A DNA stretch of 64,000 bases, from assembly GCF_010730195.1 (NCBI RefSeq), contig NZ_AP022613.1:992001-1056000 (forward strand), in the 5' to 3' direction. Below are positions 24,290 through 33,660 of the stretch, one piece after another. The stretch is from Mycobacterium conspicuum. GTDB taxonomy: Bacteria; Actinomycetota; Actinomycetes; Mycobacteriales; Mycobacteriaceae. The translations under genes and the position numbers were made by a program. The notes beneath the pieces were generated by a model. That model was not told the origin of the DNA. It searched no databases and saw only the letters and a list, made by a program, of their open reading frames with translations. Numbering within the stretch: position 1 is the first letter of the stretch; every line of letters begins with the position of its first letter.

Positions 24290-25075
24290 TCAGCGCCCCG
24301 GGAGATGCTCGCGGATCAGCGCGGCGACTTCGCCGGGTTTGGCGTTGGGCACCATGTGATTGCACTCGAAATCCAGCAGCCGAAAGTCGGGCCCCAATCG
24401 TTGCTGCAGCGCATCGATCAGCCGATCGGTGACGTACGGCGGCGACGTCCACTTGGCCCGCACCAGCGTCGTCGTCGTTCCCGTGGGCGGCAGCACGAAA
24501 TCGCGGGCCAGCTCGCTCCAGTACGACATCATCGCCGGCATGCTGACCCGCCAGCCGTAGCGCCCGTTGGGCAGCCGCACCAGGTGCTCGCCGAGTTCGG
24601 CGTCGAGCAGCGCGGGGTCCACGTCCGACCAGGAGCCCGTCAGCTTCTCGGTGCGCGCTTCGGCCGGGTCCGTGTAGTCGGGGTGGTGGAACATCGCCTC
24701 GGCGATCTGGCTCATCCAGGCGCCATCCAGGCCGATCGCCGGGTCGAGTAGCAGCAGCGCGGCGACCTTGTCCGGGCGGGCCGCGGCCAGCGCCAACGCG
24801 ATGGCACCCCCGAACGAGTGCCCGACCACCAACACCGGTGTGTCAGCCTGGTCATCGAGCAGGCGGGCGAACGCCGACACGTTGGCGTCAAGCGTCCACG
24901 GCGCCGCCCACGACGAGCTGCCGTGACCGAGCAGATCGGGTGCGGCGACGGAGATTTCGGGCAGTTCGGCGGCCAGATGTTGCCAGCGTCCCCCGTAACC
25001 GGTCAGCCCGTGGATGGCCAGCATGCGCACCGGGCCCGCGGGGCCGTAGCGGTGCACGTGAAGTTCGGCGGTCAC
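24290..25075 (-). CDS. lipV: Alpha/beta hydrolase LipV
   Basis: A 261-aa serine hydrolase. The oxyanion strand HGLTGYGGRW is followed by the nucleophile elbow VVGHSFGGAIAL (Ser87), and the catalytic His lies in ECNHMVPN near the end. GTG 25075 follows a weak ribosome site; as I recall, the annotated M. tuberculosis LipV is shorter (224 aa) but the extra N-terminal strand VTAELHVHRYG is needed for the fold, so the longer start is favoured. LipV is described as an acid-active lipase/esterase. It is the first gene of the operon with the ATL protein, which is an odd pairing of lipid and DNA functions. Confidence 0.85.
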   Translation of the reverse strand: MTAELHVHRYGPAGPVRMLAIHGLTGYGGRWQHLAAELPEISVAAPDLLGHGSSSWAAPWTLDANVSAFARLLDDQADTPVLVVGHSFGGAIALALAAARPDKVAALLLLDPAIGLDGAWMSQIAEAMFHHPDYTDPAEARTEKLTGSWSDVDPALLDAELGEHLVRLPNGRYGWRVSMPAMMSYWSELARDFVLPPTGTTTTLVRAKWTSPPYVTDRLIDALQQRLGPDFRLLDFECNHMVPNAKPGEVAALIREHLPGR

Positions 25076-25131
25076 GCGTCGATGATGCCAGGCCGGCCCG
25101 ACTTGTCGGACCCCCGTGCTGTCATGCCGAT

Positions 25132-28100
25132 ATGACATTGCACTGGGGAGCCGAGGCGGGCGCCGTGCTGCACGCCGGCACCCGCGGCCGGGTGCGTGTC
25201 CTGGGCGGCCCGGGCACCGGGAAGAGCAGCCTGCTGGTCGACGCCGCGGTCAGCCGCATCGCCGGCGGTGTGGATCCGGAATCAGTTCTGCTGCTTACCG
25301 GTTCGGGCCGGCTCGGGATGCGGGCGCGCAGCATTCTGACGACGGCGCTGCTGCGTGCGCGCGCCGACGCCGCCGGCCAGGGTCCCTTGGGTGCCGCGGT
25401 GCGCGAGCCGTTGGTCCGCACCGTGCACAGCTACGCGTACGCGGTGTTGCGGCGGGCCGCCGAGCGCGCCGGTGACCCGCCGCCGCGGCTGGTCACCAGC
25501 GCCGAGCAGGACGCCATCATCCGGGAACTGCTGGCCGGCGACGTCGAAGACGGACCACGCGCGGCCACCGCCTGGCCGGAGCAGCTGCGGCCCGCCCTGA
25601 GCACCGCCGGCTTCGCCACCGAGCTGCGCAACCTGTTGGCGCGCTGCTCCGAACGCGGCGTCGACCCCGCGGCGCTGGAACGGCTGGGCCGGCGGTGCGG
25701 GCGGCCGGAGTGGACCGCCGCGGGCCAATTCGCGCGGCAATACGAGCAGGTGCTGCTGCTGCGGGCCGCGGTCGGGATGGCGGCGCCGCAGGCGACGGCG
25801 CCGGCGCTGGGCGCCTCCGAGCTGGTCGGTGCCGCGTTGGAGGCGTTCGCGGTCGATTCCGAGCTGCTGGCGGCCGAACGGGCCAGGGTCCGTGTCTTGC
25901 TGATCGACGACGCCCAGCAACTCGACCCGCAGGCCGCCGACCTGATTCGGGTGCTGGCCGCGGGCACCGAACTGACCCTCGTGGCCGGCGACCCCAACCA
26001 GGCGGTGTTCGGTTTCCGCGGCGGCGAGCCCGCCGGGCTGCTCACCGAGGACGGCCCGGCGGTCACCTTGACGGTGTCGCATCGCTGCGCGCCGGCCGTC
26101 GCGCGCGCCGTGAGCGGCGTGGCGCGCCGATTGTCCGGCGGCAGCGGCGGCAGGCACATCGACGGCACCGGCAGTGCGCAGGGGTCGGTCACCGTGCGGC
26201 TGGCGGCCTCGGCGCACGCCGAGGCCGCGATGATCGCCGACGCGTTGCGGCGCGCGCACCTGATCGACGGGGTGCCGTGGTCGCAGATGGCGGTGATCGT
26301 CCGATCGGTGGCGCGGGCCGGCTCGCGGTTGCCGCGTGCCCTGGCCGCCGCCGGGGTGCCGGTGGCCCCGCCCGCGTTCGGGGCCCCGCTGTCCGAGGAG
26401 CCCGCGGCGCGCGCGCTGCTCACGGTTCTGGCCGCGACCGCCGACGGGCTCGACGGGGCGCGGGCGCTGGAGTTGATGACCGGGCCCATCGGTCGCGTCG
26501 ACCCGGTCTCGCTGCGGCAGTTGCGTCGAACGCTTCAGCGCGCCAAGGCCGTTGGCGCGCCGGCTGGTCTGGGCGACCTGTTGGTCGAGGCGCTTTCCGG
26601 CGACGCGCCACTGTCCGGCGCGCTGCGCCGGGTGCGTGCGGTGCTGGACGCGGCGGCCCGCTGTGATCGCGACGGCCAAGACCCGCGCTACACGCTGTGG
26701 GCGGCGTGGCAGCGGTCCGGCTTGCAGCGGCGCTGGCTGGCCGCCAGCGAGCGCGGCGGGCCGGGCGCCGCGCAGGCCACCAGGGACCTCGATGCGGTGA
26801 CCGCGCTGTTCGACGTCACCGACCAGTACGTGTCTCGGACGCCGGGCTCGTCGTTGCGCGGGCTCGTCGAGCACGTCGCGGCGCTGCAGCTGCCCGGGGT
26901 CACCGCCGAGCCCGCCGACGGGGCGCAGCAGGTCCGGGTGCTCAGCGCGCACGCGGCGATCGGGCATGAATGGGACCTGGTGGTCATCGCCGGCCTGCAG
27001 GACGGGTTGTGGCCCAACACGATTCCGCGCGGCGGCGTGTTGGGCACCCAGCGTCTGCTCGACGTGCTCGACGGGGTCGGCGAGGACGCCTCGGTGCGGG
27101 CGCCCCTGCTGGCGGAGGAACGCCGGCTGTTGGTGGCGGCGATGGGTCGGGCCCGGCGCCGGCTGCTGGTGACTGCGGTCGACAGCGACGCCGGCGGCGC
27201 GGGTGACGAGGCCGCGCTGCCGTCGCCGTTCTGCTACGAGCTCGCCGCGTGGGACACGGGCGCGGGTGAGCCGGAGGCACTGGCGCCGATCAGCGCGCCC
27301 CGAGTGCTCTCGGCGGCGGCGCTGGTGGGCCGGTTGCGCGCCGTGGTGTGCGCGCCCGACGGCGCCCCCGACGGGGTTGACGACGCCGCCCGCGCCCGCG
27401 CGGCGACGCAGCTGGCCCGGTTGGCGCGCGCCGGCGTGCCGGGCGCCGACCCGGCCGGCTGGCACGCGCTCACCCCGGTCAGCACCGACGATTCACTGTG
27501 CGGCGCAACGGATGTCGTCACCTTGACGCCCTCGACCATGCAATCGCTGACCGACTGTCCGCTGCGCTGGCTGGCCGAACGGCACGGCGGAACCAACGCC
27601 CGTGACCTGCGCTCGGCGCTCGGCTCGGTGCTGCACGCGCTGATCGCCCAACCGGGCAAGACCGACGCGCAGCTGCTGGCCGAGCTGGAGCGGGCGTGGC
27701 AGCACCTGCCCTTCGATGCGCAATGGCATTCGGCCAACGAGCTGGCCCGCTATCGCGCCATGGTGCAGGCCTTCGTCCAGTGGCGAACCGAGAGCCGCGC
27801 CGAACTGACCGAGGTCGGTGTCGAGGTCGACGTCGACGGGGTGCTGGGGGTGCGGCGCGGGGAGGGGGGAGAGGTTCGGCTGCGCGGTCGCATCGACCGC
27901 CTGGAGCGCGACGCCGCCGGGCGACTGGTGATCGTCGACGTCAAGACCGGCAAGACACCCGCCAGCAAGGACGACACCCAACAGCACGCCCAGCTGGCGA
28001 TGTACCAGCTGGCGGTGGCCGAAGGCCTGGTGCCCGGGGGTGTCGAAGGGGCCGAGCCCGGCGGTGCCCGCCTGGTCTACCCGGCCAAGACCGGTGCCTC

Positions 28101-28284
28101 GGGAGTCGTTGAGCGCCAACAGGATCCGTTGACACCCGCCGCGCTTGAAGAATGGCGTGATCTCATCCGGCGGGCGGCCGAGGCGACGGCGGGGCCGCGG
28201 TTCCTCGCCCGGCGCAACGACGGGTGCACGCACTGCCCGTTGCGGCCGTCGTGTCCCGCACACGCCGAAGGGACGGCCCGGTGA
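25132..28284 (+). CDS. adnA: AdnAB helicase-nuclease, subunit AdnA
   Basis: A 1050-aa subunit of the mycobacterial double-strand-break resection machine. The UvrD-like N-terminal motor has Walker A VLGGPGTGKSSLL, but its motif II reads LLIDDAQQLD, lacking the catalytic Glu of DExQ; motif III is VFGFRGG. The C-terminal RecB-type nuclease has LGSVLHALI, the catalytic DVKTGK (Asp near 937) and QLAMYQLAV. Iron-sulfur Cys occur in LTDCPLRW and CTHCPLRPSC. In M. smegmatis AdnAB the AdnB motor drives translocation, which agrees with the degenerate motif here. ATG 25132 was chosen since the upstream frame is shadow sequence of lipV. The stop overlaps adnB (GTGA). Confidence 0.93.
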   Translation: MTLHWGAEAGAVLHAGTRGRVRVLGGPGTGKSSLLVDAAVSRIAGGVDPESVLLLTGSGRLGMRARSILTTALLRARADAAGQGPLGAAVREPLVRTVHSYAYAVLRRAAERAGDPPPRLVTSAEQDAIIRELLAGDVEDGPRAATAWPEQLRPALSTAGFATELRNLLARCSERGVDPAALERLGRRCGRPEWTAAGQFARQYEQVLLLRAAVGMAAPQATAPALGASELVGAALEAFAVDSELLAAERARVRVLLIDDAQQLDPQAADLIRVLAAGTELTLVAGDPNQAVFGFRGGEPAGLLTEDGPAVTLTVSHRCAPAVARAVSGVARRLSGGSGGRHIDGTGSAQGSVTVRLAASAHAEAAMIADALRRAHLIDGVPWSQMAVIVRSVARAGSRLPRALAAAGVPVAPPAFGAPLSEEPAARALLTVLAATADGLDGARALELMTGPIGRVDPVSLRQLRRTLQRAKAVGAPAGLGDLLVEALSGDAPLSGALRRVRAVLDAAARCDRDGQDPRYTLWAAWQRSGLQRRWLAASERGGPGAAQATRDLDAVTALFDVTDQYVSRTPGSSLRGLVEHVAALQLPGVTAEPADGAQQVRVLSAHAAIGHEWDLVVIAGLQDGLWPNTIPRGGVLGTQRLLDVLDGVGEDASVRAPLLAEERRLLVAAMGRARRRLLVTAVDSDAGGAGDEAALPSPFCYELAAWDTGAGEPEALAPISAPRVLSAAALVGRLRAVVCAPDGAPDGVDDAARARAATQLARLARAGVPGADPAGWHALTPVSTDDSLCGATDVVTLTPSTMQSLTDCPLRWLAERHGGTNARDLRSALGSVLHALIAQPGKTDAQLLAELERAWQHLPFDAQWHSANELARYRAMVQAFVQWRTESRAELTEVGVEVDVDGVLGVRRGEGGEVRLRGRIDRLERDAAGRLVIVDVKTGKTPASKDDTQQHAQLAMYQLAVAEGLVPGGVEGAEPGGARLVYPAKTGASGVVERQQDPLTPAALEEWRDLIRRAAEATAGPRFLARRNDGCTHCPLRPSCPAHAEGTAR

Positions 28285-31200
28285 CGCGCTACAGTCCCGC
28301 TGAATTAGCAAGCGCCCTAGGGCTTTTCCCGCCCACCGAGGAGCAGAGCGCGGTCATCGCCGCGCCCCCGGGCCCGCTGGTCGTCATCGCGGGGGCGGGC
28401 GCCGGAAAGACCGAGACCATGGCCGCGCGGGTGGTGTGGCTCGTCGCCAACGGCTACGCCGAACCGGGCCAGGTGCTGGGATTGACGTTCACCCGCAAGG
28501 CCGCGGGTCAGCTGCTGCGCCGGGTGCGGTCCCGGCTGGCGCGGCTGTCCGGCATCGGGTTGAGCACGACCGGCCCCGCCGCACCGGCCGACGCGGCCGA
28601 TACCCCCCTGGTCAGCACCTATCACGCGTTCGCCGGCTCGCTGCTGCGCGACTACGGCCTGCTGCTGCCCGTCGAGCCCGACGCCCGGCTGCTCAGCGAG
28701 ACCGAGTTGTGGCAGCTGGCCTTCGACGTCGTCAACGGCTACGCCGGCGAGCTGCACACCGGCAAGACACCCGCCGCGGTGACGTCGATGGTGCTGCGGC
28801 TGTGGGGTCAGCTCGCCGAGCACCTGGTGGACACCTGCCAGCTCCGTGACACCCATGTGGAGTTGGAGCGGCTGATCACCCAGCTGCCGGCCGGTCCGTA
28901 TCAGCGCGAGCGCGGCCCCAGCCAATGGCTGGTGCGGTTGCTGGCGGCCCAGACCGAACGCGCCGAGCTGGTGCCGCTGCTCGACGCGCTGGCCGAGCGC
29001 ATGCGCGCCGCGAAGGTGCTGGACTTCGGTGCGCAAATGGCCTGCGCCGCACGGCTTGCTGCGGAGTTCCCGCAGGTCGGCCAGGACCTGCGCGGCCGGT
29101 ATCGGGTGGTGCTGCTCGACGAGTACCAGGACACCGGGCACGCCCAGCGGGTCGCGCTGTCGGCGCTGTTCGGGGGCGGCCGCGATGACGGGCTGGCGCT
29201 CACGGCCGTCGGCGACCCGATCCAGTCGATCTACGGCTGGCGCGGCGCCTCGGCGACCAACCTGCCGCGCTTCTGCACCGACTTCCCGCGCTCCGACGGC
29301 ACTCCCGCGCCGGTTCTCGAGCTGCGGACCAGCTGGCGCAACCCGCCGCAGGCGCTGCACGTCGCCAACGCCGTCTCGGCCGAGGCGCGACTCCGAAATA
29401 GGGGGTCGGTGGCGGTGCAGGCGCTGCGCCCGCGCCCGGACGCCGCGCCCGGCACCGTCCGTTGCGCGTTGCTTCCCGACGTGCGCGCCGAACGCGAATG
29501 GATCGCCGACCACCTGCACGCGCGGTACCAGCGCGCGCGGGCCGAGGGCGTCAGCCCGCCGACCGCCGCGGTCCTGGTCCGCCGCAACGCCGACGCCGCA
29601 CCCATCGCGGATGCCTTGCGCGCGCGGAAAATTCCCGTCGAGGTCGTCGGCCTGGCCGGCCTGCTCTCGGTGCCCGAGGTCGCCGAGCTGGTGGCCATGC
29701 TGCGGCTGGTCGCCGACCCGACGGCCGGCGCGGCCGCGATGCGGGTGCTGACCGGTCCGCGATGGCGGCTCGGGGCTCGGGACATCGCGGCGCTGTGGCG
29801 CCGCGCGGTTGCCCTCGCCGGGGGGCGGCCCGAGGCGCCCACCCCCGAGTCGATCGCCATGGCGGCCGGGCCGGACACCGACAGCGCGTGCCTGGCCGAC
29901 GCGATCAGCGACCCCGGCCCGGCCGGCCCGTATTCGGCCGCGGGGTATCAGCGCATCTGCGCCCTGGCCGGCGAACTCCACGCGCTGCGCGGCCACCTCG
30001 GTCATTCCCTGCCCGATCTGGTCGCCGAGCTGCGGCGCGTGCTGGGCATCGACTGCGAAGTGCGGGCCGCGGTGGCCGCCTCGGCGGGCTGGACGGGCGC
30101 CGAGCACCTCGACGCGTTCGCCGATGTGGTCGCCGACTACGCCGAACGCGCCGGCGTCACATCGGAAGCGCCGTCGGTTGCCGGCCTGCTGAGCTACCTG
30201 GACGCGGCCGAGGCGGTGGAGAACGGTTTGGCGCCGGCCCAGTCGGCGGTCGCCAAGGACCGGGTCCAGGTCCTTACCGTGCACGCGGCGAAGGGCCTGG
30301 AGTGGCAGGTGGTGGCGGTGGCACACCTGTCCGGTGGGGTATTCCCGTCCACGGCGTCGCGCAGCAGCTGGCTCACCGACGCGGCCGAACTGCCGCCGCT
30401 GCTGCGCGGCGACCGCGCCCGCGCGGGCGCGCTCGGCATACCGGTGCTGGACACCTCCGACGTCACCAACCGAAAGCAGCTGTCGGACAAGATCTCTGCG
30501 CATCGCCGCCAGCTCGATCAGCGGCGCGTCGACGAGGAGCGCCGGCTGTTGTACGTCGGGATCACGCGCGCCGAGGACACCCTGCTGGTGTCCGGGCATC
30601 ACTGGGGTTGCACCGGGATCAAGCCGCGCGGCCCGTCGGATTTCCTGTGCGAAATCAAGGACGTGATCGACCGTTCCGCCGCGGCCGGAGATCCGTGCGG
30701 CGTGGTGGAACACTGGACGCCCGCGCCCGCCGACGGTGAGCGAAATCCGCTGCGCGACAGCGCCATCGAAGCGGTGTGGCCCGCCGATCCGCTGGCGGGG
30801 CGCCGCGGCGACGTCGAACGCGGGGCGGCGCTGGTGGCCCGGGCGATGGCGGCCGACACGGACGACCCCGCCCCGTCGGGCGGCGACGTCGACGGCTGGG
30901 TCGCCGATGTGGATGCGCTGTTGGCCGAACGTGCCCGCGCCGCGCAACCGGCCATTTGCGGCGACCGGGTCGCGCTGCCCAGCCAACTGTCGGTCAGCGC
31001 GCTGGTGGACCTGGCCCGCGACCCGGCGGGCGCGGCGCAGCGGCTGATGCATCGGCTGCCGAGCCGACCCGACCCACATGCCTTGCTGGGCAACGCATTT
31101 CACTCCTGGGTTCAGCGGTTCTACGGCGCAGAGCGGCTGTTCGAGCTCGGCGACCTGCCCGGCGCGGCGGACTCCGACGTCGGCGACACCGAGGAACTGG

Positions 31201-31580
31201 CCGCGCTGCAGGCGGCCTTCGGTCGATCGCAGTGGGCGACCCGCACCCCCATTGCGGTGGAGGTGCCCTTCGAAATGCCCATCGCCGACACCGTGCTGCG
31301 TGGCCGCATCGACGCGGTGTTCGCCGACCCCGACGGCGGTGCCACCGTGGTGGACTGGAAGACCGGGGAGCCACCGCGTGGACCGGAAGCCCTGCGCCAG
31401 GCCGCCGTCCAACTCGCCGTGTATCGGCTGGCGTGGGCCGCGTTGTCCGGATGCCCGGTATCGTCGATCCGCGCCGCCTTCTACTACGTGCGCACCGGCG
31501 TCACCGTCGTCCCGGAGGATCTGCCCGATCCGGCCGAGCTGACCGCACTGCTCGCTGTCACCGCCGGTGGCCCCACGTAG
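28281..31580 (+). CDS. adnB: AdnAB helicase-nuclease, subunit AdnB
   Basis: A 1099-aa partner of AdnA. The motor is intact: Walker A AGAGAGKTETMAARV, motif Ia TFTRKAAGQLL, DEYQD in motif II, IYGWRGA in motif III, LTVHAAKGLEW in motif V and VGITRAEDTL in motif VI. The C-terminal nuclease shows GNAFHSWVQRF, the catalytic VVDWKTGE (Asp1025) and QLAVYRLAW. Together AdnAB unwinds and cuts DNA ends for RecA-dependent repair, replacing the role RecBCD/AddAB plays in other bacteria. GTG 28281 lies in the 4-base overlap with adnA. Confidence 0.94.
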   Translation: MTRYSPAELASALGLFPPTEEQSAVIAAPPGPLVVIAGAGAGKTETMAARVVWLVANGYAEPGQVLGLTFTRKAAGQLLRRVRSRLARLSGIGLSTTGPAAPADAADTPLVSTYHAFAGSLLRDYGLLLPVEPDARLLSETELWQLAFDVVNGYAGELHTGKTPAAVTSMVLRLWGQLAEHLVDTCQLRDTHVELERLITQLPAGPYQRERGPSQWLVRLLAAQTERAELVPLLDALAERMRAAKVLDFGAQMACAARLAAEFPQVGQDLRGRYRVVLLDEYQDTGHAQRVALSALFGGGRDDGLALTAVGDPIQSIYGWRGASATNLPRFCTDFPRSDGTPAPVLELRTSWRNPPQALHVANAVSAEARLRNRGSVAVQALRPRPDAAPGTVRCALLPDVRAEREWIADHLHARYQRARAEGVSPPTAAVLVRRNADAAPIADALRARKIPVEVVGLAGLLSVPEVAELVAMLRLVADPTAGAAAMRVLTGPRWRLGARDIAALWRRAVALAGGRPEAPTPESIAMAAGPDTDSACLADAISDPGPAGPYSAAGYQRICALAGELHALRGHLGHSLPDLVAELRRVLGIDCEVRAAVAASAGWTGAEHLDAFADVVADYAERAGVTSEAPSVAGLLSYLDAAEAVENGLAPAQSAVAKDRVQVLTVHAAKGLEWQVVAVAHLSGGVFPSTASRSSWLTDAAELPPLLRGDRARAGALGIPVLDTSDVTNRKQLSDKISAHRRQLDQRRVDEERRLLYVGITRAEDTLLVSGHHWGCTGIKPRGPSDFLCEIKDVIDRSAAAGDPCGVVEHWTPAPADGERNPLRDSAIEAVWPADPLAGRRGDVERGAALVARAMAADTDDPAPSGGDVDGWVADVDALLAERARAAQPAICGDRVALPSQLSVSALVDLARDPAGAAQRLMHRLPSRPDPHALLGNAFHSWVQRFYGAERLFELGDLPGAADSDVGDTEELAALQAAFGRSQWATRTPIAVEVPFEMPIADTVLRGRIDAVFADPDGGATVVDWKTGEPPRGPEALRQAAVQLAVYRLAWAALSGCPVSSIRAAFYYVRTGVTVVPEDLPDPAELTALLAVTAGGPT

Positions 31581-31600
31581 ATCGTGGTTACATAGGTGCC

Positions 31601-32665
31601 GTGCGCAGGGGTAGGTTGCTGAGCGGTCTCGATCAGACGCTGACCGCCAAACCCGGGCACCTGTTGGTCGGTGTGCTGCGCATCCCGGAAGACCCCGCCA
31701 GCCCCGTGCGGGTGATCACCCGCCGAATGGTGATCGCCGTGGCGGTGTTGTTCGCCGCGACCCTGTTCGTCTACCTGGACCGAGGCGGCTACCGCGATGT
31801 GCGCGGCGCCGACATCAGCTTCCTGGACTGCCTCTACTTCTCGGCGGTGTCGCTGTCGACGACCGGCTACGGCGACATCACCCCCTACAGCGAGGCCGCG
31901 CGTTTGATCAACACCCTGGTCTTTACGCCCCTGCGGATCGCCTTCCTGGCTGTGTTGGTGGGCACGACGCTCGAGGTGCTGTCCGAGCGGTCCCGGCAGG
32001 CATGGAAGATTCAGCGTTGGAGGAGCAGAGTGCGCAACCACACCGTCGTGATCGGCTATGGCACCAAGGGCAAGACCGCGGTCGCCGCCAGGCTCGCGGA
32101 CGAGGAAGCCCAGGGCGAGATCGTCGTCGTCGACACCGATCGCACCGCGCTCGAACACGCCGCTACCGCCGGCCTGGTCACCGTGCACGGCGACGCCACC
32201 CGGTCCGACGTGCTGCGGTTGGCCGGCGCGCAGCACGCGGCCTCGATCATCGTCGCCACCAACCGCGACGACACCGCGGTCTTGGTGACGCTCACGGCCC
32301 GCGAGATTGCCCCCAAGGCCAAGATCGTGGCGTCGATCCGCGAGGCCGAGAACCAACACCTGCTGAAGCAGTCGGGCGCCGATTCGGTGGTGGTCTCCTC
32401 GGAGACCGCCGGTCGGCTGCTCGGCATTGCCACCACCACACCCAGCGTCGTGGAGATGATCGAGGATCTGCTGACGCCGCAGGCCGGGCTGGCGATTGCC
32501 GAACGCGAGGTGGAGGAGACCGAGATTGGCGGATCCCCGCGCCATCTGCGCGACATCGTGCTCGGTGTGGTGCGCGACGGCCACCTGCTGCGCATCGGTG
32601 CGCCCGAGGTGGACGCCATCGAGGCCACCGACCGGCTGCTCTACATCCGGCAGGCGGGACACTAG
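31601..32665 (+). CDS. Two-TM potassium channel with RCK/TrkA domains
   Basis: A 354-aa K+ channel subunit; GTG 31601 gives the length of Rv3200c within one residue. Two membrane helices (about residues 42-60 and 101-122) flank a pore loop with the selectivity filter STTGYGD. The soluble part holds an RCK-N Rossmann domain (HTVVIGYGTKGKTAVAARL, then VDTDRT) and a C-terminal TrkA-C domain. Such channels form tetramers gated by cytoplasmic ligands such as nucleotides or Ca2+. The gene follows adnB by 20 bp and precedes nudC by 5 bp, so it may be part of a longer transcript. Confidence 0.92.
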   Translation: MRRGRLLSGLDQTLTAKPGHLLVGVLRIPEDPASPVRVITRRMVIAVAVLFAATLFVYLDRGGYRDVRGADISFLDCLYFSAVSLSTTGYGDITPYSEAARLINTLVFTPLRIAFLAVLVGTTLEVLSERSRQAWKIQRWRSRVRNHTVVIGYGTKGKTAVAARLADEEAQGEIVVVDTDRTALEHAATAGLVTVHGDATRSDVLRLAGAQHAASIIVATNRDDTAVLVTLTAREIAPKAKIVASIREAENQHLLKQSGADSVVVSSETAGRLLGIATTTPSVVEMIEDLLTPQAGLAIAEREVEETEIGGSPRHLRDIVLGVVRDGHLLRIGAPEVDAIEATDRLLYIRQAGH

Positions 32666-32670
32666 ACCGC

Positions 32671-33588
32671 GTGGACTTCCAGCTGCGGTCCGTTCCGCTA
32701 CTGTCGCGCGTCGGCGCCGACCGGGCCGATCAGGTGCGCACCGACGTCGACGCGGCCATCGCCGGTTGGGCGGATGCGGCGCTGTTGCGCGTCGATTCCC
32801 GCAATCAGGTGCTGGTCGCCAACGGCAGGGTGGTGCTCGGCTCCACGGCCGGGCTGGGCGACAAGCCGCCGCCGGACGCGGTGTTTCTGGGCCGCATCGA
32901 GGGCGGCCGGCATGTCTGGGGTATCCGGGGCGCGCTGGAAGCACCCGAGGGCGTCGAAACCGAGGTGCTCAACCTGCGCAGCCTCGGCCCGATCTTCGAC
33001 GACACCAGCAGTCAGCTGGTGTCGTCGGCGATCGCGCTGCTGAATTGGCATGACAGCGCGCGATTTAGCGCGACGGACGGTTCGGCGACCAAGGCGTCCA
33101 GGGCCGGCTGGTCCCGCGTCAACCCGCTGACCGGTCACGAGGAGTTCCCGCGCATCGACCCGGCGGTGATCTGTCTGGTCCATGACGGCGGCGACCGCGC
33201 GGTGCTGGCCCGCCAGGCGGTGTGGCCCGAGCGGATGTTCTCGCTGCTGGCCGGGTTCGTCGAGGCCGGCGAGTCGTTCGAGGTCTGCGTCGCGCGCGAG
33301 ATCCGCGAAGAGATCGGCCTGACCGTGCGCGATGTCCGCTATTTGGGCAGCCAGCCGTGGCCGTTCCCGCGCTCGCTGATGGTCGGCTTCCACGCCGTCG
33401 GTGACCCCGACGAGCCGTTCTCGTTCAACGACGGCGAGATCGCCGAGGCGGCGTGGTTCACCCGCGACGAGGTGCGCCAAGCGCTGGACGCCGGCGATTG
33501 GTCGAGCGCCTCAGAGTCGAAACTGCTACTGCCCGGATCGATTTCGATCGCCCGGGTGATCATCGAATCCTGGGCCGCCAGCGACTAG
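32671..33588 (+). CDS. nudC: NAD+ diphosphatase NudC
   Basis: A 305-aa Nudix hydrolase cleaving NAD(H), and in other bacteria decapping NAD-RNA. The Nudix box is complete: GFVEAGE...REIREEIG with the expected spacing. The NudC-specific SQPWPFPRSLM follows. The zinc-ribbon cysteines of E. coli NudC (C98, C101, C116, C119) are absent; the equivalent stretch HDSARFSATDG to GHEEFPRID contains no Cys. In M. tuberculosis NudC hydrolyses isoniazid- and ethionamide-NAD adducts and affects drug tolerance. GTG 32671 begins 5 nt after the channel stop. Confidence 0.92.
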   Translation: MDFQLRSVPLLSRVGADRADQVRTDVDAAIAGWADAALLRVDSRNQVLVANGRVVLGSTAGLGDKPPPDAVFLGRIEGGRHVWGIRGALEAPEGVETEVLNLRSLGPIFDDTSSQLVSSAIALLNWHDSARFSATDGSATKASRAGWSRVNPLTGHEEFPRIDPAVICLVHDGGDRAVLARQAVWPERMFSLLAGFVEAGESFEVCVAREIREEIGLTVRDVRYLGSQPWPFPRSLMVGFHAVGDPDEPFSFNDGEIAEAAWFTRDEVRQALDAGDWSSASESKLLLPGSISIARVIIESWAASD

Positions 33589-33660
33589 GTTGCTCGGGCG
33601 CCGACCCGCAAACGCGGTGGCTAGGGACCGCCCGGTGAACAAATGTAATACTCGCCGTTC

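Noticed and set aside
24838..25131. N-terminal extension of adnA to 1148 aa
   Set aside because: The added 98 codons are Arg/Pro-rich shadow of lipV on the other strand; family sequence starts at ATG 25132.
28317..31412. A 1031-codon open frame antisense to adnB
   Set aside because: It is Arg/Gly/Gln/His-rich low-complexity sequence without motifs and exactly shadows the third-position GC pattern of adnB, which has full helicase and nuclease motifs.
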